Notes: a model not told the origin generated them from the sequence alone. A stretch of DNA of 64,000 nt from Donghicola eburneus (GCF_900115865.1 NZ_FOXY01000011.1:1-64000), one strand, 5' to 3'; numbered from the stretch's first letter, positions 24,911 to 35,414 are shown. Numbers and translations: made by a program.

Positions 24911-27370
24911 TTACCTTGTTTTTAAAGCCGGCAACCAATCAGAATAAATTCCTTTATACTCACCCGCCATCCACTCGGTATTGTGCTCTATTCCAATAGT
25001 CGCCTGCCAAGTATCAACAAATTGACTCCGATGTCGAATCTCCTCAGGATCGACAAGAATGCGTTCAATCAGCTCAGCGGCCGACTTAATTACCTGTTGC
25101 GGTGATATCAACCAACCAGCGCCAGTCTCTTGGATCCGTTCACCCACTGCCCCTAACTCCACTCCGAGTACTGGCAAACCTGCTGCCCAAAGTTCAGTAA
25201 GCGTATGGCAATAGGTTTCCGGCCAGATCGAAAAAATTGCCCCAAGATGAATGTCGGGACACGCATCTTCTACTCGACTAACGAAATTATCCCGATCATA
25301 TGGGCCGTGATTGACAAGGTTGCGCATCGGAAGAAGAGCATTGGAAATATTTCCTAATAGATGAAACTCTACCGATTTGTCGAAGTGTTCAGACAAGGCT
25401 TTGAGTACTGCGCCCCCCTTGGCATGATTAATCCCACCCGGTACAAGGATTCGCAACGGCCCCTTACCATCCCATTTCGCAGTGGGCGCTCTCATCCGTT
25501 GGAAATCGCGTCCATGAGGAATGACTCGAAAATCTTTCCTCTTCACCGTTGGTAGGATGGATTGTACTAGGTCGCGAGCGTAGATAGAGGTCGTCACCAA
25601 GGTATCGCAGCGGGATAGCACTTCGGTCGTCTGGCCACGCCAATCATAGATCGCGTGATGCTTAAGCGGAGGCAAACCATCATGTTTCCAGAGATCATAG
25701 CTGCAATCCCCGTCGGAATTCGTGCAGTTTCCCGCACAATATTTGCGCTCATTGTCGAGCAACTTTACGGTCGGACAAAGCATGTAAAAATCATGTAGGG
25801 AAAAGACAACCGGAAAACCTGTCGCCTTGAGATGCCCGATTAGTGACGTACTGTGAAACGCCAAATGTCGATAATGCAATAGATCGATCCCATATCGCAG
25901 ACACCAATCTAGAACGACTGCATCGTATTCGTCCGAAAGATGCGGCGAGAAGCGAATGGTTTCGCTGAGATGATGCTCTTCCAACAGCACATTTTCGCCA
26001 TTGTGAAAGAAGAATAATTTCAACGTGCTTCCGTCACTCTGCAGTAGAAATGGCTGACAGAATGCACTTGCTTGCTGCATCAGATCACGGTTCGTCTGCG
26101 GCGTTCCTCCCTTCGCCCCCAACTTAGGTAACACGTATAGAAGTCGAGGCCCAGCAGCATCCAGCACTGGATCGTATCCGGCGATAGCCCGTTCGGCCTG
26201 CCGTTGGTTTTCAGCCAGTTCTTGGGACTTAACAAACGCGCGGACTAAACCAGTATATTCGGGATATCTTCGGTCTACTTCGGCACGTCCTGCAGAGATC
26301 AACTCGGTCTTAGAGGCGCCAAAACTCGCGGTCCGGACGTGGAATACGTATGTAGCATCATCGATGATATGGGTCCAACCGGCACGGCCTGCACGCATGC
26401 AGAAGTCATTCTCCTCACCATACCCACGCGGAAACGCTTTGACATCCAGTTGACCTATCTCGTCGATGCAGGCTCTCCGAACATAGAGGCAGAATCCGTT
26501 TCCAGTCGGCGCTTCAAGATATATTCTCTGAGATTGACGGGCCAAACTGCGGCTGAATGCTGCCAAACCCATCTCTGGTACTTCATTCTCGCCGGTCTGT
26601 GGCACAGAAAAGGCGCCAGCATTGTTTGAAACCGGCGTCACGGTTGCAACCTTGGGGGCTGAATACGCTGCTATGCGCAACCGTTGAGTCCAGCCTGCGC
26701 TGACCTCCGTGTCAGAATTCAAAAATATAACGTCACAGGGTGCTGCGAGTTCTATAGCTCGGTTAATCGTCCCAGTGAAGCCACGGTTCTTGCTGTTATA
26801 GTAGGCTTCGATGTTCTTGAAACGCCGCCCGTAGTCCTCGAGGATCTCTCTAATTCTCTGATCAGGACTCTTGTCATCGATCACGACTATTCGGACGTCC
26901 TCCGGGGTATGCTGCACTACTGAATCGAGACAGCGGATCACCTCGTCGGCAGCATTGTAAACCGGTATCGCGATGGCAAGCCCGGGAAATATCTCGGCTT
27001 GTCGACGCGCGGCTTCTATTGGCCTAAAGTCAGATGGCTTGCCCACCTGTTGTGTATGTCTGGGCAAACCCAATTCCCGAGGAGACTGAGGTGGACAGGG
27101 CAGCAAGCCCTTGTCGCGTCCGATCCGTAAATAATGCAAAATTGGCGACATGCCCGCCAGTTCATTGGCGGTTACTTGCGAGAGGTAGTGTTTCGTGTCG
27201 AATTTCGGGCTTGGGTTCCGACCGATTTTCATGCCTATGCGGACGAAATGCGAAATCGGCTCAATTTTAGACAAAGCGACATCACGGTAAGTCGCCAGAT
27301 ACCATTCCTTGTCAAACAACCCAGACGCCTTTATTTCGTCGGCAATGCTCATGTTACTTTTCCTGTTCAT
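24911..27370 (-). CDS. Two-domain glycosyltransferase (GT2 plus GT4-like)
   Basis: 819 residues. The N-terminus (about 15-95) carries two copies of a motif seen before surface-polysaccharide glycosyltransferases: FDKEWYLATYRDV ... ISHFVRIGMKIGRNPS and FDTKHYLSQV ... ILHYLRIGRDKG. A GT2 domain follows (about 128-370; AIAIPVYNAADEVIRCLDS, VVIDDKSPD, FLNSDTEVSAGW, GFCLYVRRACIDEIG). The C-terminal 400 residues hold a GT4-type fold (FRVIPHGRDF, RILVPGGINHAKGG, FSIWPETYCHTLTELWAAGL). It probably adds two sugars to a growing surface polymer, in the cytosol at the membrane. Confidence 0.85.
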   Translation of the reverse strand: MNRKSNMSIADEIKASGLFDKEWYLATYRDVALSKIEPISHFVRIGMKIGRNPSPKFDTKHYLSQVTANELAGMSPILHYLRIGRDKGLLPCPPQSPRELGLPRHTQQVGKPSDFRPIEAARRQAEIFPGLAIAIPVYNAADEVIRCLDSVVQHTPEDVRIVVIDDKSPDQRIREILEDYGRRFKNIEAYYNSKNRGFTGTINRAIELAAPCDVIFLNSDTEVSAGWTQRLRIAAYSAPKVATVTPVSNNAGAFSVPQTGENEVPEMGLAAFSRSLARQSQRIYLEAPTGNGFCLYVRRACIDEIGQLDVKAFPRGYGEENDFCMRAGRAGWTHIIDDATYVFHVRTASFGASKTELISAGRAEVDRRYPEYTGLVRAFVKSQELAENQRQAERAIAGYDPVLDAAGPRLLYVLPKLGAKGGTPQTNRDLMQQASAFCQPFLLQSDGSTLKLFFFHNGENVLLEEHHLSETIRFSPHLSDEYDAVVLDWCLRYGIDLLHYRHLAFHSTSLIGHLKATGFPVVFSLHDFYMLCPTVKLLDNERKYCAGNCTNSDGDCSYDLWKHDGLPPLKHHAIYDWRGQTTEVLSRCDTLVTTSIYARDLVQSILPTVKRKDFRVIPHGRDFQRMRAPTAKWDGKGPLRILVPGGINHAKGGAVLKALSEHFDKSVEFHLLGNISNALLPMRNLVNHGPYDRDNFVSRVEDACPDIHLGAIFSIWPETYCHTLTELWAAGLPVLGVELGAVGERIQETGAGWLISPQQVIKSAAELIERILVDPEEIRHRSQFVDTWQATIGIEHNTEWMAGEYKGIYSDWLPALKTR

Positions 27371-27406
27371 GTACTTTGTCGGGCCACCTGTCGCAGCGGC
27401 CAGCGT

Positions 27407-29323
27407 CTATCGTTTCAACATCATGGAGAGCCGCCGCAGCGGCGCGGTTAATTTCCAAGAAGTGCTGCGGAGGAGCGCCTGACGCTCACCTTCTGCTGCA
27501 GCCAAGTCATGAGATCGTGCCTCAAGCTCTTTCCTGGCGCGCTCCAAGTCTTGCCGCAGCGATGTCACCTCCGCTTGGGCTTGATGAGCGTCCGAATTGC
27601 GGCGTTTGAGCACCTCTTCCTTTTCTAGGATTAACTGAGCCATCTGCGCCATCTCACCGGCTTGCGCTGCCGCCTCCTTATCAAGGCGGTCATTTCCCTC
27701 GTTCAGCTTTGTGATCGCATTATCGCGATCTTTCAATGTTAGATGAGCTTGCTTCAACTCAGTCTGTAGGTCTTCGATCTGGCCTACATTCGCCCTTCGG
27801 GTATCCTCTGCCTTCGCCAGAGCCTGCTGCAGAGCATTTTTCGCTTGCTCAAGTTCGCTTATCTGGCTGTGCGCTGCCGTCAACGCGGCTTCGGTTTCTT
27901 CAGTTTCGTGACTGCGCTGTTCAAGCTGGCGGATTTGTGCCTGAGCTACTGTCAAGGCTTGGGCAGTTTCTTCCGCTTCGTGGCTTCGCTGTTCAAGCTC
28001 GCTGCGTAGGGTATGCAGCTTGCCCTGCAAATCGTCGATGACCGCATCTCGAGACTCAAGCTCACTTGCGAGTTGGGTATTTTCCGAGCGCAGCCGATTA
28101 CCTTCTGCGCTCGCTTGGGTCAACTGTGCCTGAGTCGCCGCGACTTTGGAGGTCATTTCTTCCGCCTCATGGCTGCGCTGTTCCAGTGTGCTTTTCAGGC
28201 TGCTAAGTTTGCTCTGCAGATCTTCAATGACCTCGTCTCGGGCTGGGAGCTCATGTGCTAGTCTGGTATTTTCTCGATCCTGTTCTTCGAGCGCTGCACG
28301 AGCTTTGGTTAGCTCTTCTTCGGTCTCGCGGTTATTTTCAGACAAGCTGGCTATTTGGGCCACCTGCTGCTTCAATTCATCTGCCTGTGAAGTAACAATC
28401 TTGACCATCTGGTGTAGCGGCCCAGCGAGAGCGTTCAGCTTGGCGCGCACTGCATCCAACGACGGGTGATCGACTCTCTTCTCGCCCTCCCGGCTCCAAC
28501 GCACGAAGATCTCATAGACCTCATCTAACCACTCACGGAATTCCGGTGCTCGCGATAGTTTCAATTCCGCAGCGGCATTATGATGGCGCAATGATGGATT
28601 TATGTAATCGCGGATGGCATCAGCCTGTAATTCTGACAAACTTGGCCAGAACAAATCAAGTTCGTCTTGCAGGCTTTCTGCAATCCCGAGCGGGTCTTGC
28701 ATTAATCTGTCAAACGAGACAACAGCCCTCTTCATCCCACGCGTTTCAGCTTCTGCCTCCAGCATGTGTCGCAGCCAAAGTAGCAAGCCAAGAAGTATGG
28801 GTATCCCATTGTCTTTGCGTCGCTCAAGAGAGGCCGCAACCTCCTGAGGATGGCGCACAGTTAGAATAATCTTTGGTTTAATCTTAGCGGCAGCAAATGT
28901 ATCGCGCCAGAATGGGAAGATACGACAAACCCGAGGATCTTTGAAAACAAACAGACTCGAAGAGCCGAATTCATCCTGTAAGACTTTCAGTGCACGAGTT
29001 CGAAATTCAGCCGGTTTGGGGGTTTTATACCAATTGTCGCTGAATGCCTGCCAGTCCTGCCACTGCGACCCGCCCGATGCCAAAATATCATCGTTCAGCG
29101 CCCTGATTTCGACTGATTCCCAATGCCCAGTGGGATTAGTCTCATTACCTAGCATCAGGGTCTTCGGTAAATCGCAGCCTAGTAGGCTCAATATGCGCGA
29201 AAGCGCGCTTGAGCCGCTGCGATGCATGGGTAAGACAACAACTGCTTCCCTGTTGACCTGCGCGTTGGCCGCTTGCGTCTCGGGAGGTGTGCCCGTCTTT
29301 TCAGTTCTCTTAGATTTTGCCAT
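27407..29323 (-). CDS. Sulfotransferase with long coiled-coil C-terminus
   Basis: 638 residues. The N-terminal 300 are sulfotransferase-like: VVVLPMHRSGSSALSRILSL (PAPS loop), GNETNPTGHWES, FVFKDPRVCRIFPFW, ILTVRHPQEVAASLERR. From about 315 to 620 the chain is an almost unbroken coiled coil with an internal duplication: a segment of about 50 residues, ENTxLAxELxxRDxVIxDLQ to LEQRSHEAEE, occurs twice, and LEQRSHE occurs a third time. It ends in a basic SWKLTAPLRRLSMMLKR, a tail I associate with glycan-modifying enzymes of this kind. The coiled coil may serve as a scaffold or length-control element. Confidence 0.8.
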   Translation of the reverse strand: MAKSKRTEKTGTPPETQAANAQVNREAVVVLPMHRSGSSALSRILSLLGCDLPKTLMLGNETNPTGHWESVEIRALNDDILASGGSQWQDWQAFSDNWYKTPKPAEFRTRALKVLQDEFGSSSLFVFKDPRVCRIFPFWRDTFAAAKIKPKIILTVRHPQEVAASLERRKDNGIPILLGLLLWLRHMLEAEAETRGMKRAVVSFDRLMQDPLGIAESLQDELDLFWPSLSELQADAIRDYINPSLRHHNAAAELKLSRAPEFREWLDEVYEIFVRWSREGEKRVDHPSLDAVRAKLNALAGPLHQMVKIVTSQADELKQQVAQIASLSENNRETEEELTKARAALEEQDRENTRLAHELPARDEVIEDLQSKLSSLKSTLEQRSHEAEEMTSKVAATQAQLTQASAEGNRLRSENTQLASELESRDAVIDDLQGKLHTLRSELEQRSHEAEETAQALTVAQAQIRQLEQRSHETEETEAALTAAHSQISELEQAKNALQQALAKAEDTRRANVGQIEDLQTELKQAHLTLKDRDNAITKLNEGNDRLDKEAAAQAGEMAQMAQLILEKEEVLKRRNSDAHQAQAEVTSLRQDLERARKELEARSHDLAAAEGERQALLRSTSWKLTAPLRRLSMMLKR

Positions 29324-29487
29324 GTCCGTTATCTTCCATCCCTACTGCTTGCAAGTGTCCGCACGCACTGACGCGTCGCCTCTCCAAGAGGGACACTTTG
29401 GTCAACGTTGCTAGATATCTTTGCATAATGGCCAGGCCGCTGCATCGTGCTCTTTCAATTTTCTTTTGAAAGCATCCTGATTTCGTT

Positions 29488-30363
29488 TCAGTTTTTGATG
29501 AGTCCTTGGAGGTATTTTCCGTACTCGGTTTTTTTGTAGGTTTCGGCGTGCTGGCGCATGTGGTCGTCGGTGATCCAGCCCTGCAGGTAGGCGATTTCTT
29601 CGGGGCAGCCGGATTGCATGCCTTGGCGGACCGATAGGGTCCGGACAAAGTTGCCTGCGTCGAGCAGGGAGCCATGGGTTCCAGTATCGAGCCACGCGTA
29701 ACCCCGGCCCATCTTTTCCACCGTCAGAGTGCCCTCATTGAGATAGCTTTCAAGCAGCGTCACGATCTCTAACTCACCGCGAGGGGAGGGTTTGACCTCT
29801 TTTGCGCGGGCAGGGGCTTCGCCGTCGAGGAAGTAGAGGCCGGTGACCGCGTAGTTTGAGGGAGGGACCTCTGGCTTTTCAATAATCTCCTGCGCGGTGC
29901 CGTTTCCGTCGAAAGAGACCACGCCGTAGCGCTCGGGATCGGTCACGTGATAGCCGAACACCGTGCCGCCGGTCTGTTGGGCGTCGGCGTTTTGGAGCAT
30001 CTCGGGCAGGCCATGGCCAAAAAAGATATTGTCCCCGAGGACCAGAGCGGAGGGCGCGCCATCAAGGAAGTCTTCGGCCAAGATATAGGCCTGCGCGAGG
30101 CCATCGGGCGAGGGCTGTACAACATACTCGAGGCGCATGCCCCACTGGCTGCCATCGCCGAGCAGGCGCTGGAACTGGGATTGGTCTGCGGGGGTGGTGA
30201 TGATGCAGATCTCGCGGATGCCAGCGAGCATCAGGACCGACAGCGGGTAGTAGATCATCGGCTTGTCGTAGACGGGCATCAGCTGTTTTGACACAGCGAG
30301 GGTCAATGGGTAGAGCCGCGTGCCGGAACCACCGGCGAGGATAATGCCTTTGCGCTGGGTCAT
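29488..30363 (-). CDS. rfbA: Glucose-1-phosphate thymidylyltransferase
   Basis: 291 residues from the ATG at 30363, which overlaps the rfbD stop as ATGA. It makes dTDP-glucose from glucose-1-phosphate and dTTP, the first step of dTDP-L-rhamnose synthesis. Motifs: [20 protein letters not shown] (nucleotide loop), [71 protein letters not shown]. Length is normal. It is the last gene of the rfbCBDA run. Confidence 0.97.
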   Translation of the reverse strand: MTQRKGIILAGGSGTRLYPLTLAVSKQLMPVYDKPMIYYPLSVLMLAGIREICIITTPADQSQFQRLLGDGSQWGMRLEYVVQPSPDGLAQAYILAEDFLDGAPSALVLGDNIFFGHGLPEMLQNADAQQTGGTVFGYHVTDPERYGVVSFDGNGTAQEIIEKPEVPPSNYAVTGLYFLDGEAPARAKEVKPSPRGELEIVTLLESYLNEGTLTVEKMGRGYAWLDTGTHGSLLDAGNFVRTLSVRQGMQSGCPEEIAYLQGWITDDHMRQHAETYKKTEYGKYLQGLIKN

Positions 30364-31208
30364 TTGATGACCTCCAATTCTTCTAAAACTGTGGTCAAAC
30401 CAGCCTTCCAATCAGGCCGGTTGAGGGTAAAATTCCGCAGAATCTCGCAGTCCATCCGCGAATTCAGAGGGCGCTTGGCAGGGGTTGGAAAGTCGGATGT
30501 GGGAATATCGTTGACGGTCACCTTGCGGCCCGCCTGACGGAAAATCTCGCGGGCGAAGTCGGCCCAGGACACGTCGGGGGCGCCCGAGAAGTGGTAGGTG
30601 CCAGTGCGCGTGGGGTCGACCATCAGTGCCTCGGCCATGGCCATGGCGGCATAGGCGATATCGCGGGCGGGGGTCGGGCCGCCGATTTGGTCCGAGACCA
30701 CGTTCAGCATGTCCCGCGTGTCCGACAGGCGCAGCATGGTTTTGACAAAGTTGTTCCCGTGCGAGGAAAACACCCAAGAGGTCCGCATGATCGCATGCGC
30801 ACAGCCACTGGCGCGGATGCCCTCTTCGCCGACCAGTTTGCTGCGGCCGTAAGCGTTTGCTGGGGCGGTAGCCTCCTCCGGACCGCGCGGGTCCGTGCCG
30901 CTGCCGTCGAACACATAGTCGGTCGAGATATGAACCAGCGGGATATGCAGCTCGTCGCAGGTGCGGGCCATGGCAGCGGGGGCGTGGCCGTTGATGACCG
31001 TGGCCAGCTCTTCTTCGCTCTCGGCCTTGTCCACGGCGGTGTAGGCCGCGGCGTTGATCACCGCACGGGGGCGATTGTAGAGGATCGCGTCGATGCAGTT
31101 GGTCGGCGCGCTCAGATCACAGGCCGCGCGGTCCAAAAACGTCGCGTCGGGAATCAGCCGCCCCAACTCACGCGCCACCTGTCCTGATTGGCCAAAGACG
31201 AGGATCAT
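30360..31208 (-). CDS. rfbD: dTDP-4-dehydrorhamnose reductase
   Basis: 282 residues from the ATG at 31208. It performs the final NAD(P)H-dependent reduction to dTDP-L-rhamnose. Motifs: [48 protein letters not shown], catalytic [40 protein letters not shown]. It overlaps rfbB upstream and rfbA downstream by 4 bp each, so the four genes are translationally coupled. Confidence 0.96.
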   Translation of the reverse strand: MILVFGQSGQVARELGRLIPDATFLDRAACDLSAPTNCIDAILYNRPRAVINAAAYTAVDKAESEEELATVINGHAPAAMARTCDELHIPLVHISTDYVFDGSGTDPRGPEEATAPANAYGRSKLVGEEGIRASGCAHAIMRTSWVFSSHGNNFVKTMLRLSDTRDMLNVVSDQIGGPTPARDIAYAAMAMAEALMVDPTRTGTYHFSGAPDVSWADFAREIFRQAGRKVTVNDIPTSDFPTPAKRPLNSRMDCEILRNFTLNRPDWKAGLTTVLEELEVIK

Positions 31209-32254
31209 GCCTTGACCCCCAGACGCTCGCCCACCCCGTGGCGGTCTTGCAGGGCGCGCCACCAGCTCTCGTTGTCCAGATACCAGTCAACAGTTTGCGC
31301 CAGCCCCTCTTCGACAGTGACGCTTGGGCGCCACCCCAGTTCTTCGCGGATGCGCGAGGGGTCGATGGCGTAACGGGCATCATGGCCCGGGCGGTCCGTG
31401 ACAAAGGTGATCTGGTCCGCATAGCTGCCCACCTCTTTGGGGCGCTTCTGATCGAGAATGGCGCAGAGGGTTTTGACCAGCTCCAGATTGGTGCGCTCGT
31501 TCTCGCCGCCAATGTTGTAGCTGCGGCCCACGGCGCCCTTTTCCACCGCCAGAAGCAGCGCGTCCGCATGATCCTCGACATAGAGCCAATCGCGGATGTT
31601 CGAGCCATCGCCATAGATCGGCAGCGCCTTGCCCGCCAGCGCGTTCAGGATGATCACGGGGATCAGCTTCTCGGGGAAGTGATAGGGTCCGTAATTGTTC
31701 GAGCAGTTGGTTAACACCACCGGCAGGCCATAGGTCTCGTGCCAGGCGCGAACCAGATGATCACTGCTGGCCTTGGACGCCGAATAGGGGCTGCGCGGAT
31801 CGTAAGGCGTGTCTTCGGTGAACTGCACGCTGGGATCATTGGGCAGAGATCCAAAGACCTCGTCCGTCGAGATATGGTGGAAGCGGAAACTGTCCGGTTT
31901 GCCTTGCGCGGTCCAGTAGGTGCGCGCGGCCTCCAGCATGTTGAAGGTGCCGGTGACGTTCGTCTCGATAAAGTCCGCCGGGCCGTCGATGGACCGGTCC
32001 ACGTGGCTCTCGGCCGCCAGATGCATCACCGCATCGGGCATGTGCTTGGAAAACACCGCATCCAGCGCGGCGCGGTCGCGGATATCCACCTGCTCGAAGG
32101 CATAATCGGGGCTGTCTGCCACCATCGCCACATTATCGAGGCAGGCCGCATAGGTCAGCGCGTCCACATTCACGACCTGATGGCCGCGGGTCATGGCCAG
32201 CCGCACCACGGCAGAGCCGATAAATCCTGCACCGCCTGTGACGAGAAGCTTCAT
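31205..32254 (-). CDS. rfbB: dTDP-glucose 4,6-dehydratase
   Basis: 349 residues. It converts dTDP-glucose to dTDP-4-keto-6-deoxyglucose. NAD motif [45 protein letters not shown], catalytic [52 protein letters not shown]. All hallmark residues and the usual length are present. Confidence 0.97.
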   Translation of the reverse strand: MKLLVTGGAGFIGSAVVRLAMTRGHQVVNVDALTYAACLDNVAMVADSPDYAFEQVDIRDRAALDAVFSKHMPDAVMHLAAESHVDRSIDGPADFIETNVTGTFNMLEAARTYWTAQGKPDSFRFHHISTDEVFGSLPNDPSVQFTEDTPYDPRSPYSASKASSDHLVRAWHETYGLPVVLTNCSNNYGPYHFPEKLIPVIILNALAGKALPIYGDGSNIRDWLYVEDHADALLLAVEKGAVGRSYNIGGENERTNLELVKTLCAILDQKRPKEVGSYADQITFVTDRPGHDARYAIDPSRIREELGWRPSVTVEEGLAQTVDWYLDNESWWRALQDRHGVGERLGVKA

Positions 32255-32269
32255 GGGAATTCCTTGGTC

Positions 32270-32815
32270 TTAAAACGGGGTTTTGAACTCGGAGAGCGGC
32301 ACGGCGACCGCGTCTTTCTCGGACAAGACGGGGGCAATGCCCACATCGGGCCACTCGATCCCGCAACTGTCCCAGCGCACGGCGCCGTCACATTCGGGGG
32401 CGTAGAAATCTGTGCATTTGTAGATGATCTCGCTGTCGGGCTCGAGGGTCATGAACCCATGCAGAAACCCAGCAGGGATCATGAGCTGTTTGCCATTTTC
32501 AAAGCTCAGCTCAACCCCGAACCACTGCCCATAGGTCGCGCTGCCCGATCGCACATCGACCGCCACATCAAAGATCCGCCCACGCCCGCAGCGCACCAAC
32601 TTAGCCTGTGCATGAGGCGGGCTTTGGTAATGCAGACCCCGCACGGTTCCGACCTGCGACGACAGCGAATGATTGTCCTGCACAAAGGTGTAGTCCAGAC
32701 CCTGCTCGGCAAACGCACGCGCACTCCAACTCTCCGAGAAAAAACCGCGGTGGTCCCCAAATCGGCGGGGTGTCATGACTAAAATGCCGTCGAGATCGGT
32801 TTTCTCTAAATGCAT
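32270..32815 (-). CDS. rfbC: dTDP-4-dehydrorhamnose 3,5-epimerase
   Basis: 181 residues from the ATG at 32815 (GGAAAGAAGAG upstream); a longer frame to 32881 lacks family character. Cupin-fold epimerase motifs: FGDHRGFFSESWSARAFAEQ, FVQDNHSLSSQVGTVRGLHY (catalytic His), QAKLVRCGRGRIFDVAVDVR, IPAGFLHGFMTLEPDSEIIY, KCTDFYAPECDGAVRWDS. It is the first gene of rfbCBDA, with the AT-rich divergent promoter region 32816-33067 upstream. Confidence 0.96.
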   Translation of the reverse strand: MHLEKTDLDGILVMTPRRFGDHRGFFSESWSARAFAEQGLDYTFVQDNHSLSSQVGTVRGLHYQSPPHAQAKLVRCGRGRIFDVAVDVRSGSATYGQWFGVELSFENGKQLMIPAGFLHGFMTLEPDSEIIYKCTDFYAPECDGAVRWDSCGIEWPDVGIAPVLSEKDAVAVPLSEFKTPF

Positions 32816-33067
32816 CTCTTCTTTCCAAGTCTTGTTATGAAACTTCCCTAGCTGAACACCATAACTATGACAACTGCACAAGGATTGCCGCCCAAAATGT
32901 AGATCGCGACTTGCTATGAGAGGGATCTAGCTCATAAGTTGATCTCCGTGTTATGGTTTTTTACAAACTGCTTCACCCGTCGCATGTGCTCAACTTTATG
33001 TAAGAAATTTTAAGGTTAAGAGTTTCGTGATTTGGATAAAAATGTCCCGCAAGAGGCTAGCCTTTTT

Positions 33068-34780
33068 ATGACACCTTCGAAAGCTAGGTCCCTCTTAGTG
33101 AATAAGAGGCAACTTTCGGAAAAGCTGACGTTTCTCGCTAATGCATCGTCACAGGAAGTGCAAAGCGCTGTAGATTGGCTCTTGGGTCCAAATGAACATG
33201 GGGATTGGCCGTGCGTTCTTGAGCCATACCAGCAGTTTTGTCGCGACAAAGGTACTTTGCTGCACCTCCTCACTTTCTACCAAGAGGAGGCGTCTGAGGG
33301 GATGAGGCTTCTCGAGCATTTGGATGGAGGTTGGCGGACCGGTGGGTCCGTTGCTCCATGGTTCGATCCTTCGTCTTATGAAGCGGTTTGTGCACGTCGT
33401 CGGTTTCCTGATGAAGCCGCTATTTTGCACTTTGCAAGAGAAGGTTATGCCGCAGGCCTGTCTCCCGATCCCCTTGGAACTTGTTCGCTCTCTACATTGC
33501 GGGCCGACCTGATTTTGCATGCGCAATCAGTTTTTGATGAGAAGTCGGCTCTCGAGGTGTTCAAAAGGTACTATGACCCAGGTGTAGATGAAGCAACATG
33601 GATGCTTTTAGATGCCTCACCGGGAAGCGTTGTCGCGCGGGCATTTGCAGTAGATTTCCCATCAGAAGTAAGTCGTGGCAAATTGAGGCTGGTTTGTACA
33701 GATCAATGCGAAAGCATGGCTTCTCTCGCGAGGCTTGCCCAAAGTGAAGCGTGTTCAGAACGCCAAATTTTAGTGCCCTTTGGTGAGTTGAGTAGATCGG
33801 CGGTGAGCCGTCCCTCTGCACCCGCTGCACTGTCGGTTCGACGAAAGTTTCTAAGAGATGGTGACGTTTCTCCAAAGATTACAATCAGGTGTCCGGCGCC
33901 CGACGCAGAACGTGCACATCGATGGGGCGATTTTCATTTTGCAGAGAGCCTCTCTGAAGCTTTCGGTAGGTTAGGAGTGGCGGCCAAAATCGTCTTGGCA
34001 GACGAGTGGGCGGACAACGATGACTTTGATCCAGATGCAACCATTTTATTGCGCGGCGTGCGACGCAGGAGGCCTGAGCGCGGGCCAGTAAATTTGATGT
34101 GGATGTTGAGCCATCCGGATCGTGTAGAACTCGAAGAGTTGCACAGGTATGATCATGTTTTTGTATCATCATATTTGCACGCGAAGCGCCTTACCTCTGA
34201 CTTAGGGAGCAAGGTCTCGCCCTTGCTGCAATGCAGCGATTCAATGCGTTTTGATCCAATAATGGCGGGCAAAGCTTCCCAGAGCACCCAGCGCCACGAA
34301 CTGTTGTTCGTAGGGAATTCTCGTAAGTCTGAGCGTTGGGTTATCGCTAATGCGATAAGGTATGGCCATCACCTGTCGATCTATGGATCTGAATGGGAAG
34401 GGACCATTGCAGAAGACCACGTAATCGCTGAGAATCTACCTAATCGGGAATTAGGTCATTACTACAGAAACGCGGATATTGTCCTGAACGATCATTGGCC
34501 GGACATGGCAGAGCGTGGTTTCGTATCAAACCGCATCTTTGATATCGGCATGTCTGGGGGGTTCGTTATCTCGGACAGCTTCTTAGGGGCCGGAATGTTT
34601 TTCGGGGCAGTGCCCTTAGCGCGAGACCCAGAGGAGCTGAATAGGATGATCTGCTACTACCGAGATCATCCCCTTGAGCGAGAGGCTCGTGCTTTAGCCC
34701 TGCATAAGCTTGTGCGTGAGCGTCACACCTTTGATAATCGCGCTGCCACTATCCTATCTCGTCTGAGAGAGCTGTTCTAA
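33068..34780 (+). CDS. Glycosyltransferase family protein (CgeB/GT1-like C-terminus)
   Basis: About 570 residues from the ATG at 33068; a TTG at 33032 is an alternative start. The N-terminal part includes PWFDPSSYEAVCARRR and ILHFAREGYAAGLSPDP, a variant of the FDxxxY/HYxxxG motif found in the 24911-27370 enzyme. The C-terminal 280 residues resemble the Glyco_trans_1_2 domain: HRWGDFHFAESLSEAFGRLG, ILLRGVRR, MWMLSHPDRVELEELHRYDH, LFVGNSRKSERWVI, YGSEWEG, YYRNADIVLNDHWPDM, GGFVISD. Probable role: adding a sugar to the surface polysaccharide. Codon use is more AT-rich than the rfb genes. Confidence 0.8.
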   Translation: MTPSKARSLLVNKRQLSEKLTFLANASSQEVQSAVDWLLGPNEHGDWPCVLEPYQQFCRDKGTLLHLLTFYQEEASEGMRLLEHLDGGWRTGGSVAPWFDPSSYEAVCARRRFPDEAAILHFAREGYAAGLSPDPLGTCSLSTLRADLILHAQSVFDEKSALEVFKRYYDPGVDEATWMLLDASPGSVVARAFAVDFPSEVSRGKLRLVCTDQCESMASLARLAQSEACSERQILVPFGELSRSAVSRPSAPAALSVRRKFLRDGDVSPKITIRCPAPDAERAHRWGDFHFAESLSEAFGRLGVAAKIVLADEWADNDDFDPDATILLRGVRRRRPERGPVNLMWMLSHPDRVELEELHRYDHVFVSSYLHAKRLTSDLGSKVSPLLQCSDSMRFDPIMAGKASQSTQRHELLFVGNSRKSERWVIANAIRYGHHLSIYGSEWEGTIAEDHVIAENLPNRELGHYYRNADIVLNDHWPDMAERGFVSNRIFDIGMSGGFVISDSFLGAGMFFGAVPLARDPEELNRMICYYRDHPLEREARALALHKLVRERHTFDNRAATILSRLRELF

Positions 34781-34868
34781 ATGATCCTCATGATTGACAA
34801 CTAAAAGGCCTGCCAGCTATCCACGTGTCCAAGCAGCCTTGTTTTACACATACTTAGAGAGGCGAAGA

Positions 34869-35405
34869 ATGCCCCATGATCTTGACCTCGGCCCTGAAGC
34901 CGAAGGGAATTCAAAGCTCGCAGTCCTGAAAGAGCTTGATCGACCAGTCAACAAATTGGCTTCCGGAGAAGAGATTGTTCCTGGTGTTTTCATGGCGTTT
35001 GATCCTGACGCACCAACGTCGGCTGATGTGCAAAGCGAACCGGGTAAGCTGATCTCAGCAAAGTTCAAAGTTGAAGGTGCCGCTCGGTGGCTGGGTCTGC
35101 ATGTCAAGCTCGGTGACATGGATTTGTCCAGAAGCATGATCTTCGGGATCGCCTGTCGGTCCAAAGCTCCAAGCTCCACGACTTTCCGGCCATGCCTACG
35201 GAGTGGTGGTCCCAATGGGTTTAAGGATACCTTCTTCAAGAAGGTTGCCATCGCATACGCAGAGGAAAGTTTACACCTCGATGCGCTTCAGATTGATCAG
35301 CATGCTGATTTGATGACATCCGCAGTGTGGCGGGAGTTGATCTTGTTTATTCGGCCTGAATCTGGAGAGCTGGAGATAAACGACCTTCGCTTGTTTACTG
35401 TTTGA
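34869..35405 (+). CDS. Unrecognised protein within the glycosyltransferase run
   Basis: About 178 residues from the ATG at 34869 (GAGAGG upstream); a TTG at 34794 would add 25 residues. No signal peptide or membrane helix. The chain looks like an all-beta domain: KLISAKFKVEGAARWLGLHV, RSMIFGIACRSK, FKDTFFKKVAIAYAEESLHL, AVWRELILFIRPESGELEIN, ending INDLRLFTV. It could be a carbohydrate-binding or jelly-roll module. I do not recognise a family. It sits 88 bp after one glycosyltransferase gene and 9 bp before the next. Confidence 0.65.
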   Translation: MPHDLDLGPEAEGNSKLAVLKELDRPVNKLASGEEIVPGVFMAFDPDAPTSADVQSEPGKLISAKFKVEGAARWLGLHVKLGDMDLSRSMIFGIACRSKAPSSTTFRPCLRSGGPNGFKDTFFKKVAIAYAEESLHLDALQIDQHADLMTSAVWRELILFIRPESGELEINDLRLFTV

Positions 35406-35414
35406 CGGTTGTAA

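Noticed and set aside
29452-29472. CTTTCAA/TTGAAAG hairpin after rfbA as terminator
   Set aside because: AT-only stem of 7 bp without a T-tract on the relevant strand; probably chance.
32816-33067. O-antigen-type JUMPstart or ops element in the rfbC promoter region
   Set aside because: No GGCGGTAG-type core is present; only AT-rich divergent promoter sequence was seen.
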